The notes: a model not told the origin generated them from the sequence alone. DNA of 64,000 bases from Chitinophaga pinensis (GCA_945861665.1 CAMAVS010000002.1:330427-394426); one strand, 5' to 3'; positions 53,680 to 62,786 are shown, counted from the stretch's first letter. Program-made: numbers and translations.

Positions 53680-55389
53680 TTACGATTCTTCAATCCGAAT
53701 ATCTTTCACATTTAATTGTAAGGTAGTGGTTCCGTTCCAACTATTTTCTTCAATGGTAAAACAAGAAGTAAATGATTGTCGCGCAGCAATGGCTGTATAA
53801 TGGTCGGATTGACCAAAAGCAATTGCACCAAAACCTCTTTTTTTATTTTGTTGCAGCAAACCCATTTTGAGGTGTTTGTTTCCAACAATACGTACATTCC
53901 CTTTGTCGTAAATATTTTCACTTATAAATACCGGAGCCATATTCCCAGGACCAAAAGGGGCAAACTGATTAAGTACTCTGAAAAATTTAGCATCAATATC
54001 ATCGAAAGCGATAGTGGCATCCACTTCAATTTCGGGAACTAAACTATTTACATCAATTGTTTCCGAAACTACATTTTCGAATTTAGCTTTAAAAGCATCT
54101 AGATTTTCTATTTTGAGGGACAAGCCTGCTGCATATTTATGTCCGCCAAACTGGTCAAGCAAATCGCTGCAGGTTTCAATTGCGTTATACACATCAAAGT
54201 TTTTTACCGATCTGGCAGAACCCGTTGCGAAACCATTTGATTCAGTTAATATGATTGTTGGGCGGTAATATTTTTCAATTAAACGCGATGCCACAATACC
54301 TAGAACTCCTTTGTGCCATTGACTGTTAAATAACACAGTTGATTTCTTGTTTGTAAAAGAAGCATCTTCTTCCACCATACTCATTGCCTCTGCTGTTATA
54401 GCAGTATCTACTGTACGCCTTTCCGTATTTACCGAATCAATTCCGGCTCCCGATTTTTCTGCTCCATAATCTGAATCAGAAATTAGCAATTGAACAGCGC
54501 TGTTGCCGCTCTCCATTCGTCCTGCGGCATTGATACGTGGAGCAAAACCAAAAACAATATCGTTGATAGTTATTTCTTTTTTTAATCCTGCCAATTCAAT
54601 AATTGCCTTAAATCCTTTTCGTGGATTGTTGTTAAGTTGCTTTAAGCCATAATGTGCAAGCACTCTGTTTTCGTCCACAATTGGAACTATGTCGGCAGCA
54701 ATACTTACCGCAACGAAGTCCAGTAAACTTGTAATTTCCGAAAAATTAATATTATTTTTTTGAACGTACGCCTGAACGAGCTTAAATCCTACACCACAGC
54801 CTGATAATTCTTTAAAGGGGTATTCGCAATCGCTTCTTTTAGGGTCGAGTACAGCAATGGCTTTGGGTAATTCATTTCCGGGACGGTGGTGGTCGCAAAT
54901 TATAAAATCTATATTTTTAGTGTTGGCATAATTAATTTTATCAATTGCTTTGATGCCGCAATCCAAGGCAATTACCAAAGAAATATCGTTGTCGGAAGCA
55001 AAATCAATTCCAGCAATGGATATTCCATAACCTTCCTTATATCTATCTGGAATATAATAGCTAACGTTGTTATGAAAAGTTTTAAGGAAGGAATATACCA
55101 TTGCTACGGATGTAGTACCGTCCACATCGTAATCACCGTATACCAATATGTTTTGCTTTTTTTGTATGGCATCTTCCAAACGCATTACCGCTTTATCCAT
55201 ATCCTTCATTAAAAATGGATTGTGTAAATGGCTTAGTTCCGGTCTGAAAAATTTTTTAGCTTTTTCAAAAGTGTCAATTTCTCTATGAATCAATAATTCG
55301 GTAATAACCTCGCTAATGCCCAATTCTTGTGAAAGTTGTTTTGTTACTTTCGCATCAGCCCTCTCTTTTATGACCCAACGTTTATCCAT
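53680..55389 (-). CDS. recJ: single-stranded-DNA-specific exonuclease RecJ
   Basis: RecJ degrades single strands 5' to 3' in repair. From ATG 55389 (MDKRWVIKERAD) the protein has 569 residues. DHH-family motifs are YGDYDVDGTTSVAM, ALDCG, ICDHHRPGNE (DHH) and GFAPRINAAGRMESGN; the DHHA1 part has GGHKYAAGLSL. The in-frame TTG at 55401 adds four residues and is not preferred. It converges on accC with 24 bp between the stops. Confidence 0.96.
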   Translation of the reverse strand: MDKRWVIKERADAKVTKQLSQELGISEVITELLIHREIDTFEKAKKFFRPELSHLHNPFLMKDMDKAVMRLEDAIQKKQNILVYGDYDVDGTTSVAMVYSFLKTFHNNVSYYIPDRYKEGYGISIAGIDFASDNDISLVIALDCGIKAIDKINYANTKNIDFIICDHHRPGNELPKAIAVLDPKRSDCEYPFKELSGCGVGFKLVQAYVQKNNINFSEITSLLDFVAVSIAADIVPIVDENRVLAHYGLKQLNNNPRKGFKAIIELAGLKKEITINDIVFGFAPRINAAGRMESGNSAVQLLISDSDYGAEKSGAGIDSVNTERRTVDTAITAEAMSMVEEDASFTNKKSTVLFNSQWHKGVLGIVASRLIEKYYRPTIILTESNGFATGSARSVKNFDVYNAIETCSDLLDQFGGHKYAAGLSLKIENLDAFKAKFENVVSETIDVNSLVPEIEVDATIAFDDIDAKFFRVLNQFAPFGPGNMAPVFISENIYDKGNVRIVGNKHLKMGLLQQNKKRGFGAIAFGQSDHYTAIAARQSFTSCFTIEENSWNGTTTLQLNVKDIRIEES

Positions 55390-55437
55390 CTCTAAATTCA
55401 AATTTTATACTCTAAATGTACAAAAAATGCTTAGTTA

Positions 55438-56229
55438 ATGAACACTACTATCTCGTTAAATTTTGTAAAGGAATCGATTTTTAAAAATTTCAGCCTTATC
55501 TTAGCAAAAAAATTGGAATTGCCGAGCTTAGTAATCATACCTACCTACAACGAAAAGGAAAATATTGAAAAGATGATACGAAAAGTGTTTTCTTTACAAG
55601 AACTTTTTCATATGTTGATTGTGGATGACGGTTCGCCTGATGGTACTGCAAAAATTGTAAGTAATTTGATGAGTGAATTTCCCGGAAAACTTTTTATGGA
55701 AGAAAGAAAGGGGAAATTGGGTTTGGGAACAGCCTATATACATGGATTTAAATGGGCTCTGCAAAAGGGATACGATTATATTTTTGAAATGGATGCCGAT
55801 TTTTCACACAATCCAGATGATTTAGTAAGACTGTTAGACGCTTGTAAAAATAAGGGAATGGATGTGGCTATAGGTTCACGTTATACTAGGGGTGGAAAGA
55901 TTGCAAATTGGCCTATGAGCAGGGTAATGATGTCCTACTTTGCTTCGGTATATGTTCGATGTGTGTTATGGATTAATATTAGTGATACTACTGCAGGATT
56001 CAAATGCTATAAACGAAAAGTATTGGAATCACTTGATCTAGATAATATTCGCTTTGTTGGATATGCTTTTCAGATTGAGATGAAATACGATGCAAAAAAA
56101 ATGGGATTCAAGGTTGGAGAGGTGCCAATTACTTTTACAGACAGAAGAGAAGGGCAGTCTAAGATGAGTACAGGTATTTTTAAAGAAGCTTTTTGGGGAG
56201 TGATAGAAATGCGTTTTAAAGGCAAATAA
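55438..56229 (+). CDS. polyprenol-phosphate mannosyltransferase-like GT2 glycosyltransferase
   Basis: The GT2 protein has 263 residues as drawn. The core starts LVIIPTYNEKENIEKMIRKV, then MLIVDDGSPDGTA (DDGSPD), FEMDADFSHNPDDL (DxD), IGSRYTRGGKIANWPMSR and SKMSTGIFKEA, as in dolichol/polyprenol-phosphate mannose synthases, which build lipid-linked sugars for glycosylation. The start may be later: TATCTTAG at 55497-55504 and TTG 55513 would give a 238-residue protein starting ELPSLVIIPTY, the normal length before the core. The dihydroorotase gene begins four bases after the stop. Confidence 0.88.
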   Translation: MNTTISLNFVKESIFKNFSLILAKKLELPSLVIIPTYNEKENIEKMIRKVFSLQELFHMLIVDDGSPDGTAKIVSNLMSEFPGKLFMEERKGKLGLGTAYIHGFKWALQKGYDYIFEMDADFSHNPDDLVRLLDACKNKGMDVAIGSRYTRGGKIANWPMSRVMMSYFASVYVRCVLWINISDTTAGFKCYKRKVLESLDLDNIRFVGYAFQIEMKYDAKKMGFKVGEVPITFTDRREGQSKMSTGIFKEAFWGVIEMRFKGK

Positions 56230-56233
56230 TTGT

Positions 56234-57574
56234 ATGTCCGCCATCCTTATAAAAAATGCTACGCTTGTAAATGAAGGAGAAATTTTTGTAGGAAACGTTC
56301 TCATAGAAAATGGCATTATAGTAAATGTTTCAAAAAGTCCCATTGCAAATTCAAATGCAACTGAGTTAAACGCAATAGGGCTTCATTTATTGCCCGGCTG
56401 CATTGACGATCAAGTGCATTTTCGTGAACCCGGACTTACACACAAAGGAAATATTTATTCCGAGTCGAAGGCAGCAGTGGCAGGGGGAATAACCTCCTTT
56501 ATGGACATGCCGAATACCATTCCCAATACTTTTACACAGGAATTATTGGAACAAAAATACGAGATAGCCTCCCGCACTTCTTTGGCAAATTATTCTTTTT
56601 TTATGGGTGCTTCTAATAACAATATAGAGGAAGTACTTAAAACAAACCCCAACAATGTATGTGGTATAAAAGTATTTATGGGCTCTTCAACAGGGAATCT
56701 GTTGGTCGACAATCCTGTTACCTTGAATACGCTTTTTGCAGAATGTAAATTGTTAATTGCCACACATTGTGAAGACGAAGAAACAATAAAAGCAAATGCT
56801 GCTGCTGCAAGAGAAAAGTACGGAGAAGATGTTCCTATACAAATGCATCCGCAAATTAGAAGTGCCGAAGCTTGTTATAAGTCGTCATCGTTGGCAGTTG
56901 AGTTAGCTAAAAAGCACAATACGCGTTTACATATACTACACATTTCAACGGCAAAAGAAACAACACTTTTCGATAATACAATTCCATTAAGTAAAAAACG
57001 AATAACAGCCGAAGCCTGCATTCACCATCTTTGGTTTACTGATGCCGATTACGAAACAAAAGTAACATTGATTAAATGGAATCCCGCAGTAAAAACAACA
57101 TTCGATAGAGATGCAATTTTAAAAGCTGTGATTGATAATAAAATAGATATTATAGCAACCGATCATGCTCCGCATACAAAAGAAGAAAAGGAGCAGTCAT
57201 ATTTTAAAGCCCCTTCCGGTGGGCCATTGGTTCAGCACGCATTGGTTGCGATGATTGAATTGCATAAGCAGAATAAGATTACATTGGAAAAAGTAGTTGA
57301 AAAAATGTGCCACTCGCCTGCTATTTGCTTTCAAATAGAAAAGCGTGGATTTATACGTAAAGGTTATTGGGCCGATTTAGTTCTAGTTAACTTAAATGAC
57401 TCTTGGAAAGTAGAAAAAAATAATATTCAGTATGCTTGTGGGTGGAGTCCTTTTGAAGGCTGCCAATTTTCTGCAAAAGTAATACACACCTTCGTAAATG
57501 GTAATTTGGTATACAGTAAGGGTGTTTTTGAAGAAACAATAAAAGGGAAACGAATATTGTTTGAGCGATCTTAG
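56234..57574 (+). CDS. pyrC: dihydroorotase
   Basis: The enzyme cyclises carbamoyl-aspartate to dihydroorotate in pyrimidine synthesis. The 446-residue amidohydrolase has IDDQVHFREPGLTHKG (about 58-72), carboxylated Lys146 in GIKVFMGSSTG, His178 (IATHCEDE), His236 (LHILHISTA) and Asp310 (IATDHAPHT). Most dihydroorotases have HxH in the first motif; here the first His is Gln60, with His62 kept. I recall the DDQVHFREPG form in other Bacteroidota. It follows the mannosyltransferase gene closely. The gap 57575-57815 has only a doubtful short frame. Confidence 0.9.
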   Translation: MSAILIKNATLVNEGEIFVGNVLIENGIIVNVSKSPIANSNATELNAIGLHLLPGCIDDQVHFREPGLTHKGNIYSESKAAVAGGITSFMDMPNTIPNTFTQELLEQKYEIASRTSLANYSFFMGASNNNIEEVLKTNPNNVCGIKVFMGSSTGNLLVDNPVTLNTLFAECKLLIATHCEDEETIKANAAAAREKYGEDVPIQMHPQIRSAEACYKSSSLAVELAKKHNTRLHILHISTAKETTLFDNTIPLSKKRITAEACIHHLWFTDADYETKVTLIKWNPAVKTTFDRDAILKAVIDNKIDIIATDHAPHTKEEKEQSYFKAPSGGPLVQHALVAMIELHKQNKITLEKVVEKMCHSPAICFQIEKRGFIRKGYWADLVLVNLNDSWKVEKNNIQYACGWSPFEGCQFSAKVIHTFVNGNLVYSKGVFEETIKGKRILFERS

Positions 57575-57800
57575 CATATAGTAACCATTAATTTTTCAAG
57601 CAAGTTACAACACAAATTCATAACCCAATTTTGTAATGTAATTTATTTTTTCTGGCCTTTCTTTCGACTTTTAATTTTAAAAGATCTTCCTCCGTTAAAG
57701 AATTTAGCACTATCGGTAACCAACCCATAATATTAACTATTCAACAATATTTATTAATATTTTAATAGAAATTACCCTATATCACATAAATAGAATGTAG

Positions 57801-57808
57801 TACATTTG
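57801..57808 (+). promoter_or_regulatory. -7 box for the small membrane protein and barrel gene pair
   Basis: TACATTTG is a perfect TAnnTTTG match, seven bases before ATG 57816, so the leader is very short. Confidence 0.6.
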
Positions 57809-57815
57809 ACTTCGT

Positions 57816-57998
57816 ATGAAATTTCATATTCTAGAAAAAATAGGCATAGCATTAATTGTATTAATTAGCACAATTATCGGCATATTAAAAGCTACTGTTG
57901 GCGGGGCATATATGCTTGCGCCACTATTATTACCTGCTTGTGCAGTTTTCTTAATCGGATATTTAAGGCGAAATGAACAGAAGAAAAGGAATGAATAA
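57816..57998 (+). CDS. small two-helix membrane protein
   Basis: The 60-residue protein has two hydrophobic helices (about 10-25, IGIALIVLISTIIGIL, and 32-50, YMLAPLLLPACAVFLIGYL) and a basic tail (RRNEQKKRNE). A perfect promoter box stands before it and its end overlaps the next gene, so it is probably real. No family is recognised. Confidence 0.6.
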   Translation: MKFHILEKIGIALIVLISTIIGILKATVGGAYMLAPLLLPACAVFLIGYLRRNEQKKRNE

Positions 57999-58827
57999 AA
58001 TATTTTTATTAGGTATAATTACATTGTTTTTAATAAGCAATGCTAAGGCCCAAGAAAGTGTTTGTGACTGCCCTGGACAGAAGAATATAGCTACAGGAAC
58101 CTTTTATTTTGCGTGGGGATACAACAAAGATTATTATTCCAAAAGCGACATCTATTTTAGTAATTCAGGAAGTGATAATTATGATTTTACTTTGCATGAT
58201 TTAAAGGCAAAAGACAGAACAGGCTTTAGGGATATTTTAAGAACTGACCTTACGATTCCTCAGTACGTATACCGTATAGGTTATTATTTTAACAACAAAA
58301 AAAATATCGGAATTGAAATAAATTTTGACCATTCTAAATATGTAATGATTAACAATCAAACAGCATATTTAACGGGACAAATACACGGAACGCGCTACGC
58401 TATGGATACTTTGGTTAGTCCAAGTTTTTTAAAATTTGAACATACCAATGGCGCAAATTTTTTAATGTTTAATGCCATTAAAAGACAAACCCTTTTAAAA
58501 ACAAAAAACAAAAAACATTGGTTAAGTGCGGTTGTAAAGGCCGGGCCAGGGGTTGTTATTCCCAAAACCGATGTAAGTTTATTTGGAGTGCGTTTGGATA
58601 ATCGCTTTCACATTGCAGGATACATTGTAGGTGCAGACATAGGCATACGATACGATTTTTTCAATTATTGGTTTTTTGAAAGTAGTGTAAAGGGGAGTTT
58701 TGCCAATTATACAAATGTGTTAACCGTAGGAACAGGCAAAGCAAACCATCATTTTTATACTTTTCAAGCCATTGCATCGCTCGGTTTTTCATTACCGGTA
58801 AAGCATAAAAAGAATGCAGATAAATAG
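57973..58827 (+). CDS. outer-membrane beta-barrel protein of unknown function
   Basis: The protein has 284 residues from ATG 57973, or 278 from ATG 57991, which begins a clean signal peptide (MNKIFLLGIITLFLISNAKA) and overlaps the previous stop by eight bases. The mature protein begins with CDCPGQKN and then alternates strands: YVYRIGYYFNNKKNIGIEIN, HWLSAVVKAGPGVVIPKTDV, YIVGADIGIRYDFFNYWFFE. This is an outer-membrane barrel pattern without close family. The short 5' overlap links it to the small membrane protein. Confidence 0.75.
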   Translation: MNRRKGMNKIFLLGIITLFLISNAKAQESVCDCPGQKNIATGTFYFAWGYNKDYYSKSDIYFSNSGSDNYDFTLHDLKAKDRTGFRDILRTDLTIPQYVYRIGYYFNNKKNIGIEINFDHSKYVMINNQTAYLTGQIHGTRYAMDTLVSPSFLKFEHTNGANFLMFNAIKRQTLLKTKNKKHWLSAVVKAGPGVVIPKTDVSLFGVRLDNRFHIAGYIVGADIGIRYDFFNYWFFESSVKGSFANYTNVLTVGTGKANHHFYTFQAIASLGFSLPVKHKKNADK

Positions 58828-58967
58828 CGAAATTAGAATCTGAATCCTACTGTTAGTTCGCTCCTAATGCCTAGGTATGGTTGCGACCAACTAAATGCTA
58901 ACGCGTTTTGAGCCAAGTAACTTTTCACTTCATTTTTTAGCCATCGCGGCACATCGCTGTTGTTAAA

Positions 58968-59053
58968 CGCTTTATAAAATTAGCAATGCCTTGGAATTGA
59001 TATTAGCGCTTTATAAAATTAGCAATGCCTTGGAATTGATATTAGCGCTTTAT
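58968..59053. repeat. 39-bp tandem duplication, 2.2 copies
   Basis: Two identical 39-bp units (58968-59006 and 59007-59045), beginning CGCTTTATAAAATTAGCAA, are followed by eight bases of a third (59046-59053). They stand in the 273-bp gap between convergent genes. The units are identical, so the duplication is recent or kept identical. The rest of the gap shows no gene. Confidence 0.9.
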
Positions 59054-59100
59054 TTGAATAGGATTAAATAAGCCCAAATTGCTTGTTTATCAAAACAAAG

Positions 59101-59949
59101 TTATTCAACCACGACCTTGCTATACTTCATTTTTGTTCCGTCAATTACCTGTAAAAGGTATATTCCGGAGGCAATGTCATCGCGATTAAATGAATAGGTT
59201 TTTACTTCAAAAGATGTGTTTTGTATGTTAAGTTCTTTTACAATTGCGCCATTGAGATTAAATAAATTGAATTTAGGGCTTGATTCGTGTCCTGCTTCCG
59301 AAGATAGTTTTACTGAGAAAGTGTTTTTTATAGGATTGGGAAAAACACTTAATCCCGTTTCAATTGTTTCTTCCGCTATTCCTGTTGCAGGGTCAGGGGT
59401 AATAATTTTTGATGTACTATAAATGAAATCGCCACTTGAAGCATTGTTACTATTGGCTGCATTTCCTGCTGCATAAAAAGTAATATTTCCAACATTGTTC
59501 GATGGCGCTTTCCAATTAAAAGTAAATGCTTTAGAATTGGTATTTGCACCACCTAATACAGTATGCACTACATTGTTGCGATTAACACCATTTTTCAAAA
59601 CCGTTTTTAATGTTGTCGACCCCGCATCGGTTATGATTAAAGTTCCACCATTGTTATTAGTGGCAGTTAGCGCTTCACAACCAAAGCCAAACAATGAAAC
59701 ATTGTTTTGTGATACGGTTACCGTAATTTGATAAGTAATGTTGGGTGCATATTGGTCGTTAGGAATGTTGGTTGTTATAGTGATTGAGCCACCTCCCGAA
59801 TTAAGTGGACTTCCTGAATGGCAGGTAATACATGTTGATTCATTGGGGGAGCCCGTATAGCCTGCTTTTCCATTGCTGGATAAAATTTCGGAAGTGGTGA
59901 TAATAAAAATCAGAATTGCCGATGCGTATAGTAGCGCTTGTTTTTTCAT
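59101..59949 (-). CDS. secreted protein with CxxCH motif, reeler/choice-of-anchor domain and T9SS sorting domain
   Basis: The 282-residue protein has a signal segment (about 1-25). The mature part starts GYTGSPNESTCITCHSGSPL, where CITCH is a heme-c-type or metal CxxCH motif. A beta-sandwich follows (about 45-190, with TYQITVTVSQNNVSLFGFGC), like the choice-of-anchor/reeler-type domains next to such CxxCH motifs in Bacteroidota. The C-terminus has LSVFPNPIKNTFSVKL and GIYLLQVIDG, a type A sorting domain. It is exported by the type IX system; its partner is unknown. Confidence 0.85.
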   Translation of the reverse strand: MKKQALLYASAILIFIITTSEILSSNGKAGYTGSPNESTCITCHSGSPLNSGGGSITITTNIPNDQYAPNITYQITVTVSQNNVSLFGFGCEALTATNNNGGTLIITDAGSTTLKTVLKNGVNRNNVVHTVLGGANTNSKAFTFNWKAPSNNVGNITFYAAGNAANSNNASSGDFIYSTSKIITPDPATGIAEETIETGLSVFPNPIKNTFSVKLSSEAGHESSPKFNLFNLNGAIVKELNIQNTSFEVKTYSFNRDDIASGIYLLQVIDGTKMKYSKVVVE

Positions 59950-59987
59950 AACCTTGAGTATTATACTTGATCAATGATTAACTGAAA

Positions 59988-59995
59988 CAAAGGTA
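59988..59995 (-). promoter_or_regulatory. -7 box for the CxxCH sorting-domain protein
   Basis: The minus strand reads TACCTTTG, a full TAnnTTTG match, 38 nt before the start codon. Confidence 0.55.
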
Positions 59996-60058
59996 AAGAA
60001 TATAAATACCAACTTTTTAGCACAAAAAATGGAAAATATAGGATAAATTTATGCGTAC

Positions 60059-60097
60059 AAAAAAGCCCGATAAAAATTAATTTACCGGGCTTTTTTC
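60059..60097 (-). terminator. terminator of the rplM-rpsI-rpsB-tsf operon
   Basis: AAAAAAGCCCG and CGGGCTTTTTT flank a 17-base middle in which GATAAA and TTTACC pair with one mismatch. The T-run is available on both strands, so it could also end transcription from the left. It lies 18 bp beyond the tsf stop codon. Confidence 0.85.
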
Positions 60098-60114
60098 GTG
60101 TTTATGTGTAGGAA

Positions 60115-60945
60115 CTAGCTCAACGCTGCTCTTTTAAAAGAGGTAACGGTTAATCCTTTTTCGCTTTTGTCTAAATATTGTGCTACAGTTAATTTAGCAT
60201 CTTTAATAAATTCTTGATTTAATAAAGTTGAATCCTTGTAAAATTTGTTCAATTTACCTTGAGCAATTTTTTCAACCATATCCTCAGGTTTGCCTTCAGC
60301 GCGAATTACTTCACGGGCAATATCCAACTCTCTTTCAATGGTTGAAGAGTCAACATCATTCTTATCGACTGCCACAGGAGCCATAGCTGCAACTTGCATT
60401 GCTACATCTCTTGCAACTTGATCATCCGCTATTTTGTTAAATCCTACAATTGTAGCAACTCTGTTACCAGGGTGATTGTATGCAACTACCTTTACGGCAT
60501 TGATTACTTCGTAGGTTGAGATTTCTAATTTCTCACCAATCTTCCCTACTTGTTCAAGTATACGCTCAGACACCATAAGACCGTTTAAGTCAAGCGCTAA
60601 CAATTCTTCAGTACTTACCGGATTATTTGCAATGGCAACATCCAATATTGAATTAGCAAATTTTCCAAAATCTTCGTTTTTTGCAACGAAGTCTGTTTCG
60701 CAATTCAACACAATAATAGCAGCTCTTTTATTATCGGCAGTAGTTTTTGCAAGTACCAACCCTTCTTTAGCATCTCTATCACTTCGGTTAGCAGCTACTT
60801 TCTGACCTTTTTTTCTAAGGTAGTCAACTGCAGCTTCAAAATCTCCGTTTGCTTCTTGAAGGGCTTTTTTACAGTCCATCATACCTGCACCGGTTTGTAA
60901 GCGTAATTTATTAACGTCTGAAGCTGTTATTGTTAATGTTGACAT
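60115..60945 (-). CDS. tsf: elongation factor Ts
   Basis: EF-Ts recycles EF-Tu. The 276-residue protein from ATG 60945 (MSTLTITASDVNKLR) has the N-terminal UBA domain (LRLQTGAGMMDCKKALQEAN), then LNCETDFVAKNEDFGKFA (the EF-Tu contact, TDFVA) and the C-terminal part ELDIAREVIRAEGKPEDMVE. An open extension upstream is rejected because it runs into rpsB. It is 19 bp after rpsB. Confidence 0.97.
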   Translation of the reverse strand: MSTLTITASDVNKLRLQTGAGMMDCKKALQEANGDFEAAVDYLRKKGQKVAANRSDRDAKEGLVLAKTTADNKRAAIIVLNCETDFVAKNEDFGKFANSILDVAIANNPVSTEELLALDLNGLMVSERILEQVGKIGEKLEISTYEVINAVKVVAYNHPGNRVATIVGFNKIADDQVARDVAMQVAAMAPVAVDKNDVDSSTIERELDIAREVIRAEGKPEDMVEKIAQGKLNKFYKDSTLLNQEFIKDAKLTVAQYLDKSEKGLTVTSFKRAALS

Positions 60946-60964
60946 AGTTCTTTTATGCTTTATA

Positions 60965-61825
60965 TTATGCTTTCGCTCTTGGCCTCTTTGTAGTTCTTTT
61001 AGCAGGGGCTTCTTCTTTGTCTTTCGAATTTTTTTTGAACGATACATTAGGTGTGCCATCTTCTTCTAATTCCTTATCAAATTTTGAAGCTCCTTCTTGT
61101 CCTTCTTTTTCGTTTTCAGCATCTTTGTCTTTGTCCACTTTTCTTTCTGTCAAACCTTCTTCAATAGCTTTTGCTATTGTGTTTAAAATTAACGAAATCG
61201 ATTTTGTAGCATCATCGTTTGCAGGTATTGCATAATCCACTAAACGTGGGTCCGAGTTGGTATCAACAATTGCAAAAGTTGGTATGTTAAGCCTTTTCGC
61301 TTCTGCAATAGCAATGTGTTCTTTGGAAATATCAACAACAAAAATAGCAGCGGGCAATCTTGTAAGGTCAGCGATAGAACCTAAGTTCTTTTCTAATTTT
61401 TGTCTGTCGCGACTAATGCTTAACCTTTCTTTTTTAGAAATGTTCTCAAATGTACCATCGGTAGCCATTTTATCGATTAACGACATTTTCTTAATTGCCT
61501 TTCTGATAGTAGCAAAGTTGGTAAGCATTCCACCCGGCCACCTTTCAGTAACATATGGCATATTTAAGGGCTTAATGGCAGCAACAACTGCATCTTTTGC
61601 TTGCTTTTTAGTAGCAACAAACATAATACGTTTGCCCGACTTAGCCATTTGTTTCAATGCACTTGCAGCCTCATCAAGCTTAACAATAGTTTTGTTTAAG
61701 TCAATGATATGGATGCCATTTTTTTCCATAAAAATATAGGGTGCCATTGCTGGATTCCATTTTCTTTTTAAGTGTCCGAAGTGACAACCTGCCTCTAATA
61801 GTTCGTTATAATTTGATCTTGACAT
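60965..61825 (-). CDS. rpsB: 30S ribosomal protein S2
   Basis: The 286-residue protein begins [20 protein letters not shown], then [35 protein letters not shown] and [19 protein letters not shown], all S2 signature blocks. It is about 45 residues longer than E. coli S2 because of a charged tail (about 225-286) with acidic, then basic ([11 protein letters not shown]) segments. It is the third gene in rplM-rpsI-rpsB-tsf. Confidence 0.97.
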   Translation of the reverse strand: MSRSNYNELLEAGCHFGHLKRKWNPAMAPYIFMEKNGIHIIDLNKTIVKLDEAASALKQMAKSGKRIMFVATKKQAKDAVVAAIKPLNMPYVTERWPGGMLTNFATIRKAIKKMSLIDKMATDGTFENISKKERLSISRDRQKLEKNLGSIADLTRLPAAIFVVDISKEHIAIAEAKRLNIPTFAIVDTNSDPRLVDYAIPANDDATKSISLILNTIAKAIEEGLTERKVDKDKDAENEKEGQEGASKFDKELEEDGTPNVSFKKNSKDKEEAPAKRTTKRPRAKA

Positions 61826-61865
61826 TTATTTTATTTAATAAAGTATATTATATATAGTATAATAA

Positions 61866-62252
61866 TTATCGTTTACTGCATTGGAAACGTTTACGAGCCT
61901 TTTTCTGACCGGGCTTTTTACGTTCAACCATTCTTGGGTCACGCGTTAACACTCCAAATGGTTTTAATGCCAAGCGGTTGTCGGCATTCATTTCTACTAA
62001 TGCTTTTGAAATTGCTAAACGAACAGCTTCTGCTTGTCCGCTTACCCCACCACCATCTACATTGGCTTTAATATCATATTCGCCCAATGTTTTGGTAATT
62101 TCAAAGGGTTGATTTACCAAATACTGCAACATAGTAGTAGGGAAATATTCCTTGTAATCTCTGTCGTTGATGGTAATTTTACCTTTTCCTTTGGTAACAT
62201 AAATACGTGCTACCGATGTTTTTCTTCTTCCTGATGTGTTAATTACTTCCAT
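61866..62252 (-). CDS. rpsI: 30S ribosomal protein S9
   Basis: The 128-residue protein starts TSGRRKTSVARIYVTKGKGK and ends KKPGQKKARKRFQCSKR; the usual S9 ends in KRxQFSKR, here RFQCSKR. GGGVSGQAEAVRLAISKAL is the central signature. It follows rplM after four bases. Confidence 0.97.
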   Translation of the reverse strand: MEVINTSGRRKTSVARIYVTKGKGKITINDRDYKEYFPTTMLQYLVNQPFEITKTLGEYDIKANVDGGGVSGQAEAVRLAISKALVEMNADNRLALKPFGVLTRDPRMVERKKPGQKKARKRFQCSKR

Positions 62253-62256
62253 TTAC

Positions 62257-62712
62257 CTATTTTAAAGTATTCAATTTAACTAAAGTTGGTTTTTGAGCTT
62301 CGTGCGGGTGACTAGTACCTACATACACAAATAAGTTTTTGTCGATGGCGTTGCCCAATTTGTTTTTCGGCAACATACCTCTAACAGCCATTTCAATAAT
62401 AGCAGTTGGTTTAGTAGCCAATAACTCTTTTGGAGTTGTCCAGCGTTGACCTCCAGGATAACCAGTATATCTTACGTATTCTTTTTGGGTTAATTTATTA
62501 CCGGTAAGCTTAACTTTTTCAGCATTGATAACAATCACATTATCGCCACAATCAACGTGTGGGGTGAAGTTCGTTTTATACTTACCTCTAACCAATTTTG
62601 CCACCTTAGATGCCAAACGACCCAATACTTCGTTTTCTGCATCTATCAATACCCATTCTTTTGTAACAGTAGCGCGGTTTGCCGAAACTGTTTTGTAACT
62701 TAAAGTATCCAC
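62257..62712 (-). CDS. rplM: 50S ribosomal protein L13
   Basis: The 151-residue protein contains WVLIDAENEVLGRLASKVAK, GDNVIVINAEKVKLTGNK, YRYTGYPGG-type (VRYTGYPGGQRW) and AVRGMLPKNKLG, all L13 landmarks. It is the first gene of the operon, with a leader of about 60 nt after the promoter. Confidence 0.97.
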   Translation of the reverse strand: MDTLSYKTVSANRATVTKEWVLIDAENEVLGRLASKVAKLVRGKYKTNFTPHVDCGDNVIVINAEKVKLTGNKLTQKEYVRYTGYPGGQRWTTPKELLATKPTAIIEMAVRGMLPKNKLGNAIDKNLFVYVGTSHPHEAQKPTLVKLNTLK

Positions 62713-62778
62713 TTTTCTTTATTTTTAATTCGTATTAAAATCACTTTTTTGGGCTTTCTTGCCTAAAAATTCGGGCTG

Positions 62779-62786
62779 CGAAGTTA
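62779..62786 (-). promoter_or_regulatory. -7 box of the rplM-rpsI-rpsB-tsf operon
   Basis: The minus strand reads TAACTTCG, one base from TAnnTTTG, with a TTTTG 19 bases upstream as -33 element. The leader to the rplM ATG is about 60 nt and contains GCCCGAATTTTTAGGC and GAAAGCCC stretches that could fold. Confidence 0.45.

Noticed and set aside
58968..59053. CRISPR-like array
   Set aside because: The 39-bp units are directly adjacent with no spacers and there are no cas genes.
60946..61059. 38-residue N-terminal extension of EF-Ts
   Set aside because: It is a shifted reading of the end of rpsB; EF-Ts starts at MSTLTI.
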